NCBI RefSeq assembly: GCF_030730865.1
Contig: NZ_JAVALZ010000001.1
Location: forward strand, 1,426,001 to 1,490,000
From: Uliginosibacterium sp. 31-16
GTDB lineage: Bacteria; Pseudomonadota; Gammaproteobacteria; Burkholderiales; Rhodocyclaceae
Length of the DNA: 64,000 bases
Direction: 5' to 3'
In this document: piece by piece, positions 51,850-58,887 of the stretch
How the letters are laid out: every line of letters begins with the position of its first letter
Position numbering within the stretch: position 1 is the first letter of the stretch
Notes under the pieces: model-generated
Database searches by the model: none
Told to the model about the DNA's origin: nothing
Seen by the model: only the letters and a program-made list of their open reading frames with translations
Made by a program: the position numbers and the translations under genes

Positions 51850-52845
51850 ATGACCCCCACTGCACAGACCCCCTTCCTGGCTCGTCCCCTCGTCCTCTTC
51901 GTGCTCGCCAGTTTCTGCGGCCTGCTGTGGGGCAGCGCCTATCCGGCGATCAAGCAGGGCTACGCGCTGTTTCACATCGTCTCCAGTGACGTGGCCAGCC
52001 AGATGGTCTTTGCCGGCGTGCGCTTCATTGCCGCCGGGTCCTTGCTTCTTGCTGGCGCCTGGGTCATCGGCTGGCAGGTGCGACTCGAACGCGAGCATTT
52101 CGCCGGCGTCGTCGGCCTCGGCCTGAGCCAGACCGCGTTGCAGTATGTGTTCTTCTACATCGGGCTGGCCAATGCCACCGGCAGCAAAAGCTCGATCATG
52201 AACGCCACCGGCACCTTCTTCTCGGTGCTGCTGGCGCATTTCATCTATCACAACGACCGCATCAGCGGCCGCCGTGCGCTGGGCTGCCTGATCGGCTTTG
52301 CCGGCGTGGCCGCGGCCAACTACGGCCCCAGCCTGTTCGAGCCGGATTTCACTTGGGCTGGCGAGGGCTCCATCGTGCTGGCGGCGTTCCTTCTTTCCGC
52401 CGCCTCCATCTACGGCAAGCGTCTGTCGCAGCGCCTCAACGCGGTCGTCATGACCGCGTGGCAGATGGGCATTGGCGGCGTGGTCCTGACGGTGCTCGGC
52501 CTTCTTGGCGGCGGAGCCCTGCAAGGCTTCACCCCGGCCAGTGTCGGGCTGATGGCTTACATGGCCGTGCTGTCGGCTCTGGCCTTCGGCATCTGGAGCG
52601 CGCTGCTCAAATACAACCCGGTGGGGCGCGTGAGCATCTTCAATTTCCTCGTACCGGTGTTCGGCGTCGCCCTGTCCGCCATCTTCCTCGGCGAAGAGGT
52701 GCTGGTGGCGAAAAATGCGGTCGCCCTGTGCCTCGTGTGCGTCGGCATCTGGCTGGTCAGCGCCGAGCGGCGCAAGGCGGCGCAGCCGGCGCGGCAGGAC
52801 ATCCCGCGCAAGGATCAGCCCGCAGCCGGCCAGGCGCGGGCCTGA
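51850..52845 (+). CDS. DMT superfamily (EamA) transporter
   Basis: A 331-residue membrane protein with ten helices. The first repeat starts FCGLLWGSAYPAIKQGY and has IGLANATGSKSSIMNATGTF. The second has YGKRLSQRLNAVVMTAWQMG and FLVPVFGVALSAIFLGEEV. The long 5' region from 51679 to the ATG could be read as extra coding sequence, but it lacks family character. The LysR gene upstream probably controls it. Confidence 0.9.
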   Translation: MTPTAQTPFLARPLVLFVLASFCGLLWGSAYPAIKQGYALFHIVSSDVASQMVFAGVRFIAAGSLLLAGAWVIGWQVRLEREHFAGVVGLGLSQTALQYVFFYIGLANATGSKSSIMNATGTFFSVLLAHFIYHNDRISGRRALGCLIGFAGVAAANYGPSLFEPDFTWAGEGSIVLAAFLLSAASIYGKRLSQRLNAVVMTAWQMGIGGVVLTVLGLLGGGALQGFTPASVGLMAYMAVLSALAFGIWSALLKYNPVGRVSIFNFLVPVFGVALSAIFLGEEVLVAKNAVALCLVCVGIWLVSAERRKAAQPARQDIPRKDQPAAGQARA

Positions 52846-52858
52846 GCGCCACGCCTGC

Positions 52859-52938
52859 CTGGAGAGCCGCGCTGGGCGGACTTCTCCGGGCGGGTGTGCT
52901 GAAGATGCCCGTCAGAAGCCGCTTACCAGCGCATCCTT
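52859..52938. repeat. Two tandem 40-nt units of the CTGAAGA/TCTTCAG repeat family
   Basis: Units begin at 52859 (CTGGAGAGCCGC) and 52899 (CTGAAGATGCCC). The first has the same CTTCTCCGG close as the unit at 50602. The second overlaps the last codons and stop of the DUF4139 gene (stop 52912-52914), so part of the repeat is translated. Confidence 0.75.
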
Positions 52939-54486
52939 GGGCCAGGTGATGCGGTAATCCACGCCGAATTTCTGCGTGCTGCCCGCCGGCAGCGTTTGCT
53001 CCCAGGCCACCACGCCGGGCTTGCTGTCCCAATCCTGTTTTGCCGGTTGCGGCGTGAAGCGGCTTTCAACCTTGAGCTGCTCGTTGTTGCTGACTGGCGA
53101 GGGCTCTAGCAGCAGAAGTTCGACCGGCTGGCGGTGCTGGTTGCTCACGACATATTCGCTGGCGATCTGGCGTTCGCGGCGCTGCTCGATGAAGCCGCTG
53201 CTGCTGTTCATCTGCTTGCCCTGATTCACGGTGACCCGCACCAGATCGTCGCGGCCGAAGGGCAGTTCCAGTTTGTCCCCCTCCTGCGCGTTCCAGCGCG
53301 TGGCGCCAATGTAGGCGCCGTCGCGATACAGCTGCACGTCGCCCGGCAGCCACACACCTTGCGGGCGCTCACCGGCGGCGACGAGGAAGGCGGTCGGGTC
53401 CTGCCGCGGCACCACCTGCACACGCAGCTTCATCGGCAGGCTCTGGCGGGCCAGTGACACGGTGACCTTGCGCCCGTCCGAGGGCAGTGAGATGCGCGCG
53501 GGCACGTCGAATTCGGTGGCGAAGGCACCCTGCAGTTCGGTGACGTTGAACAGCGCCTCTTCACTGTTGCGGCGTGCCAGTGGCGCGGGTGCGGCAGCTG
53601 GCATGGCCATCGGTTTGGCGGCATAGGCGACGACTGGCTGCGGCTCGCGGATCGAGATGTTCCAGGGGCGCGGTGCCTGGCCTTGCGGCGCGCTGCGCGG
53701 CTGGCCGGTGGATAGACGCAGGGCGACGTTGCTCCAGTCCTCGCCGCTGTTCTGCGCGATCAGGGCTTGGCGTTCGATCTCGACATTGGCGCTGGCCGAA
53801 TCCAGCGTGGCGCGATACACCGGCTGCCAGCCCGGGCCGTTGAGCTGATAGCTGATGCGGATATCGCCGCTGCGTTCGGCGGCGAGGCTCAGATTGAGTT
53901 TGCGCGAATCGCGGTTGCGGTCGCTGATTTTCGCGAGCTCGCGTTGCAGGGCAGCCTGCTGCTTTTCCAGCGCCCGCTTCTGCAGGGCAACTTTCTGGAT
54001 GCGGCTGAAGGCGTCGCTGCCGCCTTGGCGGATGGCGTCCAGCGTGACGCTGAGGTTGCGCCCTTCGGGCCCTGCGGCCTTGCCGTTTTCGGCCGGCGTG
54101 CCGAGTTCCTTCAGATAGGCCGTGACGAGTTCGGCGGACTGGCGTTCGATATCCAGCTGAGCCAGCTGGTCTCCCAGCGCCTCGATCTTCGCCTCCAGCT
54201 CGGCCTGGCGCGGATTGACCGCTTCGGTGCTGGCCACATCCTGCACGGTGAATTCGCCGAGGCGGATGCCGGTGTCGGCCTCCACCCGGATGGTGCGCGC
54301 ATCAAAGCTCGCAGGCAGGCCGGCCAGCTCCAGCTTTGTGGCGCCAGCGGCCACGCGGGCGACGCGTTCGACGGTTGCCGCACCCGGATACAGGGTGACG
54401 CGGGCGATGCGCGAGGCGTCTTGTGCGTGGGCGAGGCCGGCAGCGAAGAAGAGGGCGACGAGAGGAAGCAGGCGCAGCGATGTCAT
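52912..54486 (-). CDS. DUF4139/DUF4140 family secreted protein
   Basis: A 524-residue protein with a signal peptide (cleavage after AHA, about residue 21). The N-terminal DUF4140 region is IARVTLYPGAATVERVARV, followed by a coiled-coil middle (PRQAELEAKIEALGDQLAQL). The C-terminal DUF4139 region has ISYQLNGPGWQPVYRATLDS, LRLSTGQPRS and IASEYVVSNQHRQPVEL. The family is called mucoidy inhibitor A-like in some databases, but its function is unknown. GGAG stands 6 bases before the ATG. Confidence 0.87.
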   Translation of the reverse strand: MTSLRLLPLVALFFAAGLAHAQDASRIARVTLYPGAATVERVARVAAGATKLELAGLPASFDARTIRVEADTGIRLGEFTVQDVASTEAVNPRQAELEAKIEALGDQLAQLDIERQSAELVTAYLKELGTPAENGKAAGPEGRNLSVTLDAIRQGGSDAFSRIQKVALQKRALEKQQAALQRELAKISDRNRDSRKLNLSLAAERSGDIRISYQLNGPGWQPVYRATLDSASANVEIERQALIAQNSGEDWSNVALRLSTGQPRSAPQGQAPRPWNISIREPQPVVAYAAKPMAMPAAAPAPLARRNSEEALFNVTELQGAFATEFDVPARISLPSDGRKVTVSLARQSLPMKLRVQVVPRQDPTAFLVAAGERPQGVWLPGDVQLYRDGAYIGATRWNAQEGDKLELPFGRDDLVRVTVNQGKQMNSSSGFIEQRRERQIASEYVVSNQHRQPVELLLLEPSPVSNNEQLKVESRFTPQPAKQDWDSKPGVVAWEQTLPAGSTQKFGVDYRITWPKDALVSGF

Positions 54487-54542
54487 GATCAGCTCCGGAA
54501 AATGGGTTGGGCCGGCGAAGCCGGTCAGTTCATTGATAAACC

Positions 54543-54652
54543 CCGTTCGGCCTGAGCGTAGCGCGAATGCGCGAAGTCGAAGGCGGCGCAAGTCACTGAT
54601 TTCTTTGTGTGCGGGTGTTTCGACTTCGCTTCGCTACGCTCAACACGAACGG
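54543..54652. repeat. Large imperfect palindrome upstream of DUF4139 gene
   Basis: Left arm 54543-54581 (CCGTTCGGCCTGAGCGTAGC onward, ending CGAAGTCGAA) is the near-complement of right arm 54619-54652 (TTCGACTTCGC onward, ending CACGAACGG). It lies between two minus-strand genes and is flanked by short GGCCGGCGAAGCCGG copies (about 54509 and 54671). The sequence type is a common intergenic repeat in proteobacteria; no gene lies within it. Confidence 0.7.
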
Positions 54653-54739
54653 TATTTTGGCTTTGTCAGCAGTCTGGCCGGCGAAGCCGGTATTGTTGCC
54701 GATCCTGAAACGGGCGAGCGTGCCCACACGGGTTGCCGG

Positions 54740-55300
54740 CTAGCCGGAGCGGCTGCGTTTGAGCTGGCGCAGGGCCGAGGCCGACGGGCAGAGGAAGCTG
54801 TCATCCACCGGCAGATAGCGCAGGTTTTGCGGGCCGGCCTCGTGCAACCAGTCATTGATCGTGTTGATCTCGACGCGGCGGTAATAGGCGTGCGCGATCA
54901 GATCGTCGGCATCGATACGCTGGTTGGCGTTCCGGTCCGCACGCAGCAGCATGAAATGGGATCGGGTCAGCAGCAGGACATCCTGCCCGGCAATTGGCGT
55001 CTGGCCGAGTTGCAGGCGCTGCGCGCGTGGCCACCAGAAGGCGAGGCCCTGATGGATGTTCATGTCCGGGCAACTGCGGCCCGCCTTGCGCAAGGCCTCG
55101 ATCACCGCCGTAAAGCAATTCAGGCCCGTGCCGGCTGCCGTGTCCGGCTGGCGTGCATAGAGGCGGTACGGCACGTTTCGCAGCGTTTTCATGGCGTGTG
55201 CGGCGGGTCGCTCGCCGGCCGCAAGGCAGGCGCCGCTGACGGCGCTCATCGCCGCGCTAAAACAGATAGACCGGATAGATCTCAGAAATGCAGTTTTCAT
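54740..55300 (-). CDS. Secreted protein of unknown function with possible Cys/His pair
   Basis: A 186-residue protein with a signal peptide (SGACLAAG near residue 28). GLNCFTAVIEALRKAG followed by TRSHFMLLRADRN recalls the Cys-then-His order of NlpC/P60 or transglutaminase-like folds, but no diagnostic motif is complete. It starts inside the end of the upstream gene (44-base overlap), so the two are probably coupled. I do not recognise the family. Confidence 0.65.
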   Translation of the reverse strand: MKTAFLRSIRSICFSAAMSAVSGACLAAGERPAAHAMKTLRNVPYRLYARQPDTAAGTGLNCFTAVIEALRKAGRSCPDMNIHQGLAFWWPRAQRLQLGQTPIAGQDVLLLTRSHFMLLRADRNANQRIDADDLIAHAYYRRVEINTINDWLHEAGPQNLRYLPVDDSFLCPSASALRQLKRSRSG

Positions 55301-56744
55301 CCGAACCCTTGCGCGCATGAACGCCCTGAATCTCGATCAGTACCTCATCGAATGCGATGCCGCTGCGGTACTTTCTGGCCGCTTGCGCGGATTCAAGTGC
55401 TTCGTCGAGCCCGGGAATGTTAGCGGGCCAGATTTCGAGCAGGGCATGTGTGCGGAAGCGGTCACGCGGGCTGCGCATGGCCTGCAGGGGCAGTACGCTC
55501 AGGTTGTCGGGCGGCAGAACGCTGCGGTTTTCGGGCTGCGCATCCTGCCCCGCAGCCTCAGCCCCAGCCTCGCGCGAGCGCAGGTGGATTTTCCGGGCCA
55601 GTCCGTACTGCGTGAAATGCGCCTGATCAACGACAGCGCCATTGAGCAGCCCGATGCCGGCCAGGCGGCCCTGGTTAAACAGTTTCGGGATCTGTGTATC
55701 GGGCGTGATGACTTCACGTTGCAGACGTGCCAGAAGCTGTACCGAAGGCCCGCGCCAGCACCAGAAGGTCTCCGGATTGCGATCCGTCAGTGCGGCGATG
55801 TTCTGCCCCGCCGCCGCCGGCTGGCCCGCCCAGAGCAGCACCTGATAGCGGCTCTGCCCGCGTTGCAGGGTGTCCATGAAGCTTGTGTAGTTGCGATAGC
55901 CGGCGTTGTCGGTGCGCAGCACCAGCACCGGCAGGCGGGCCAGATCCGGCTTCTGCAGCGTGAGTTGCGCGCGCTCGCCGGTGAAGGCAAAGGGCCAGCG
56001 ACGGGCATCGAACTGTAGTGGCCCCTGCAGTCCGCTGGCATCGACCCGGATCACCAGATCGCGCATGTCGGGCGCGGCCCACGCCGCGGCGGGCGAGAAG
56101 TCATACACCATGCGGGCCGGGCCGTGGTGATCCCCCGGGCTCTTGCTGGTGCCCGCGCTTTGCTGGCGGTAATCCGCCTCGTAATGCAGCGTCAGCGTTT
56201 CGACAGCCAGCGTGGCGGGAATCTCCGCCCGGAAAAACACGTTTTCATCGGGCGACTCCTGCTCGACGTCCTCGCCCTGGCGCACCCGTGCATTCAGTCG
56301 CCGGGCCTGCGCGCGCAGTGCGGCGTTGCCGGCAAGTTCGCGTGGAGAAACAAGCTGGCTGGTTGCGGCCTGACCATTGATCTCGATCCGGAAATTCCGC
56401 ACGCAGTCGGCGGGTTTCTCGTCTTGCGCCGACAGGGCATGGCAGACCACCGGAAAGTACAGATAGGTCTTCTGGCCGGCGCGTGCGCCACGGTCGCGCG
56501 TCACATAGCGCACGCTGACCGCATGGCTGTCGGCGCGCAGGCTGATATCGAGCTCTTCACGCAACAAGGCGAGGCGCGCTGAGGGCTGCAACAGATTGCC
56601 TGCCGCGCGATGCGGGGTATCCCACACGCCGCCATTGGCGCCGGCATGCATCGCCATCCCGCCAAGGCAACACAAGGAGAGGCAACGGAAGAATCGTGAC
56701 AGGAACATGCGCGCTTTCGAAGGCAGGAAACTGCGGCGAATCAT
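55257..56744 (-). CDS. Large secreted protein of unknown function
   Basis: A 495-residue protein. The hydrophobic start (FLSRFFRCLSLCCLGGMAMHAGA) is a signal peptide. The middle has beta-rich, immunoglobulin-like character (HAVSVRYVTRDRG, ETLTLHYEADYRQQ). The C-terminal region around DENCISEIYPVYLF faintly recalls discoidin-like glycan-binding ends. I chose the ATG at 56744, with GGGAGG 10 bases upstream; 56708 is the alternative. It is followed by an overlapping secreted gene. Function not recognised. Confidence 0.65.
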   Translation of the reverse strand: MIRRSFLPSKARMFLSRFFRCLSLCCLGGMAMHAGANGGVWDTPHRAAGNLLQPSARLALLREELDISLRADSHAVSVRYVTRDRGARAGQKTYLYFPVVCHALSAQDEKPADCVRNFRIEINGQAATSQLVSPRELAGNAALRAQARRLNARVRQGEDVEQESPDENVFFRAEIPATLAVETLTLHYEADYRQQSAGTSKSPGDHHGPARMVYDFSPAAAWAAPDMRDLVIRVDASGLQGPLQFDARRWPFAFTGERAQLTLQKPDLARLPVLVLRTDNAGYRNYTSFMDTLQRGQSRYQVLLWAGQPAAAGQNIAALTDRNPETFWCWRGPSVQLLARLQREVITPDTQIPKLFNQGRLAGIGLLNGAVVDQAHFTQYGLARKIHLRSREAGAEAAGQDAQPENRSVLPPDNLSVLPLQAMRSPRDRFRTHALLEIWPANIPGLDEALESAQAARKYRSGIAFDEVLIEIQGVHARKGSDENCISEIYPVYLF

Positions 56745-56918
56745 AGCAGCGCCGCCTCCCGGGCGAGGCGGTTGCGCAAGCCGGCAAAGCGGATCGCCCT
56801 GCCGGGGCGACAGGATTACGATGCTGTTGTTATGATGGCGGCGTGCGGATTGGGGTTCTCTGGCGACTGCAATCGGCCACAACGGTTGTTTTCAATACAA
56901 AATCCTCGAAGGAACATG

Positions 56919-57827
56919 ATGCGTTTAAGAACACTAACTGTAGTTGCACTGTTCAGTTTGGTGTCATACGTGACACCGTGCTTTGCATCAAAAGCTCTGG
57001 CTGAGAAACAACCAAAAAGGGCTGCTCCCACTGCTGCCGCAACAACCAAGCCAGAAACAAAGACGACCAAGCCTTGGGAGCCAACAGCCTTTGATGAAAG
57101 CGTGGATCGACTCCCTCCCCGCTACCCTGGACTCGATGCGATCAAATTCTTTGAAATGCTCAAATCAAAACTAAGTAGATTAAAAAAGGGAGAGTTTGAA
57201 ACATCAGAAGAGTTTTTCCTGCGAACGGAAGACAAGAGTGCGATATTTTCTCCAATCAATACAGCCGATTTATATGCCTTTAAGATAACTGACAACTACA
57301 GCAAAAAATATGATGCTGATTCACAAGCCTATATTTTAGAAGAAACTGGGGGGTTGAATTGCACAGAAACTTACTCAACTTCAAAATATGGAAACGCGGT
57401 GACCTGCCGTATCACCACCGCTATTCACGAGAATGACTCCTACGAAGCAAGCAACGCTTACGGTGCATCTGTGACGGTCCGAAGAACACGTTCTCATTGG
57501 CTGTCTGTCGCAATCAATAGAGACAGTTCTGTTTTCAAAGAACACTTTACAAAATACAAATACCTACCGAACAAACATTCATTCACTGACAACATCCCTG
57601 TTCAGCTAGAGAAAGCAAAAAGCCTTGCGCAATCAAAAATTTCCATGTTGTTTGTTGGACGATTAATAAGCCCAGAAATAATAGAGGGGCGTCCGCTAGT
57701 ATTGTCAGCAACAATTAGCTCGCCCAGCGAAATATTTGCCACAGAAGACGCAATTCCATTTGATTTAAAGAAGATTGTTTATTTCGTTACTGAGACGGGT
57801 GAAATTCTAGGGCAACGATCTTTTTAG
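56919..57827 (+). CDS. AT-rich secreted protein of unknown function
   Basis: A 302-residue protein with a signal peptide (cleavage near CFA, residue 23) and a lysine- and threonine-rich linker (KRAAPTAAATTKPETKTTKP). A globular part follows, with FDESVDRLPPRYPG, LKKGEFETSEEFFLRTEDKS and a C-terminal VYFVTETGEILGQRSF. The codon usage is strikingly AT-rich against a GC-rich background, a sign of recent acquisition. AAGGA favours the ATG at 56919 over 56916. I do not recognise the family; LKKGEFETSEEF is a motif seen in other secreted proteins with a TPR- or DUF-like fold. Confidence 0.75.
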   Translation: MRLRTLTVVALFSLVSYVTPCFASKALAEKQPKRAAPTAAATTKPETKTTKPWEPTAFDESVDRLPPRYPGLDAIKFFEMLKSKLSRLKKGEFETSEEFFLRTEDKSAIFSPINTADLYAFKITDNYSKKYDADSQAYILEETGGLNCTETYSTSKYGNAVTCRITTAIHENDSYEASNAYGASVTVRRTRSHWLSVAINRDSSVFKEHFTKYKYLPNKHSFTDNIPVQLEKAKSLAQSKISMLFVGRLISPEIIEGRPLVLSATISSPSEIFATEDAIPFDLKKIVYFVTETGEILGQRSF

Positions 57828-58076
57828 CCTTGTAGGGTGCGCACCGCGCACGCGGAACCCATGTTCATCCTCGCTCGGCGTTTTATCTCTACGGCGAAGG
57901 ATGCTTTTTGCGTTAAAGGGGCCTGGCTCGAATTAAATCCTGGGCGGCAGCTTGGACTGAGTCTACGAAGCCCAACACCTTCGGGTGATGGTGTAACGTA
58001 CAGGGAAGGTCTTGGGCTTCGCTTTGCTCGGCACCAACCTACACCCCTCCTACACGTGCTGAAGGTCTGGAGTCGC
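57828..58076. other. Repeat-filled intergenic stretch
   Basis: No gene seen. It begins with GTAGGGTGCGCACCGCGCAC, a palindromic sequence common in intergenic DNA, and carries the first copy of the GTTAAAGGGG repeat (57912-57942). It then has a partial inverted pair (AGCCCAACACC and GGTCTTGGGCTTCGC, 57968-58022). Confidence 0.55.
57912..57942 (+). repeat. Direct repeat GTTAAAGGGG, copy 1
   Basis: Thirty-one bases beginning GTTAAAGGGGCCTGGCTCGA and ending TTAAATCCTG. It agrees with the copy at 58535-58565 at 29 of 31 positions. Sequences of this type (AAAGGGG...CTCGAATTAA) often occur near small transposase-related genes in proteobacteria, but no transposase is present here. Confidence 0.75.
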
Positions 58077-58508
58077 ATGCGCCCCAAGAGATCCGTATTC
58101 ATTGGCACAGCAATGTGCATCCTGCTGTCAGGCGTATTTTTGGGGTGGGTCAAGTCCGAGCATTCCCCGGAAGAAGCTGTGCAGGTCGCCAGCAGTTTTC
58201 TGAAAATGCTCGAAGAAAGCCATTTTTCGCAGGCCTTTGAGCTAAGTGTCAAACAGGGCTACGTCGGAGATAGTCCGGAAGCGCTTCAGGCAATCTCTGC
58301 GCGGGAACTATGCAAGGTTGATCGTCTGGTCTCCACCTCTCCCTTTCAATCGAATGGAAACCGGCTGCGTCGCCTCGTGATGGGGAGGGACGTAGAAATG
58401 CCGCAGATCCAGGTCGAGTTCTCGGGGGCCTGTCTTCTCGGAGTCACGCTGCGCCGTACTGCCCGGAATGAGTGGCGTGTGTACAGGTTTGCCCGGCATG
58501 CAGGCTAA
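58077..58508 (+). CDS. Small membrane-anchored or secreted protein of unknown function
   Basis: A 143-residue protein with an N-terminal hydrophobic segment (VFIGTAMCILLSGVFLG, about 7-23) that could be a signal anchor. A soluble part follows: SPEEAVQVASSFLKMLEESH, FSQAFELSVKQGYVGDSPEAL, and a cysteine pair (ELCKVD and GACLLG). The region resembles a DUF4019/NTF2-like start (a helix then FSQAFEL), but the match is weak. It lies between the two copies of the direct repeat, so may have moved as a cassette. Function not recognised. Confidence 0.6.
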   Translation: MRPKRSVFIGTAMCILLSGVFLGWVKSEHSPEEAVQVASSFLKMLEESHFSQAFELSVKQGYVGDSPEALQAISARELCKVDRLVSTSPFQSNGNRLRRLVMGRDVEMPQIQVEFSGACLLGVTLRRTARNEWRVYRFARHAG

Positions 58509-58534
58509 AGGCCTGATCAGGGCCGCTGGTCGCA

Positions 58535-58565
58535 GTTAAAGGGGCCAGGCTCGAATTAAATCCAG
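58535..58565 (+). repeat. Direct repeat GTTAAAGGGG, copy 2
   Basis: Second copy of the 31-base repeat, 623 bases after the first and in the same orientation. The bases just after it (AGCCTTGTA) also resemble those before the first copy's region (57828-57836). This may reflect a duplication boundary. Confidence 0.75.
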
Positions 58566-58612
58566 CCTTGTAAGGTCGATGCCATCAAGTTAGGCGTTAA
58601 CTCCCTTCATTG

Positions 58613-58687
58613 GCGTCATCCCGGCGAAGGCCGGGATCCAGGCAGGGGCCCGGAGCACTGGATTCCGGCCTTCGCCGGAATGACGTC
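58613..58687. repeat. Long palindrome GTCATCCCGGCGAAGG type
   Basis: Arms 58613-58641 (GCGTCATCCCGGCGAAGG onward) and 58658-58687 (ending GGAATGACGTC) are nearly complementary around a 16-base loop. This sequence type is a widespread proteobacterial intergenic repeat. Confidence 0.8.
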
Positions 58688-58736
58688 AAAAGGCCGTAAG
58701 CCGGAAGGCGCGCTCGCGAAGGCCGTCCGAGGCCCG

Positions 58737-58816
58737 GCGAGGCGCCGCGTCCGGCGCTGGTTTTCAGGCAGACATGCCGCAGAGGCCCGCCCGATGCGGC
58801 TTTCCGGCTGCCATCG
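58737..58816. repeat. Two 40-nt units related to the CTGAAGA/TCTTCAG family
   Basis: Units at 58737 and 58777. The first 31 bases end in GGTTTTCAG and CGGCTTTCCGG, with the tails GCAGACATG and CTGCCATCG. The match is weaker at the 5' ends than in the other arrays. Like 12830, this array is between co-directional genes. Confidence 0.5.
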
Positions 58817-58887
58817 GAATGAGCGATTTGCATGCAGGAAATCCGCCTCCTGCCGATAATCCAGCTTTCCGCTGCGGTGTGCCCATC

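Larger units (their letters stand above)
58509..58887. repeat. Intergenic stretch made of several repeats
   Basis: This 379-base gap holds no convincing gene. It contains the second GTTAAAGGGG copy (58535-58565), a long palindrome (58613-58687) and two 40-nt family units (58737-58816). The last 70 bases lead into the heparinase-like gene; no strong ribosome-binding site is visible. Confidence 0.6.

Noticed and set aside
54543-54652. Replication origin or phage attachment site
   Set aside because: The palindrome is of a common intergenic repeat type and there are no DnaA boxes, tRNA gene or integrase nearby.
58588-58602. Integron attC-like site (GTTAGGC followed by GTTAAC)
   Set aside because: The core GTTRRRY is present once, but there is no matching inverse core at a suitable distance and no integrase. 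A 7-base match is too short to count.
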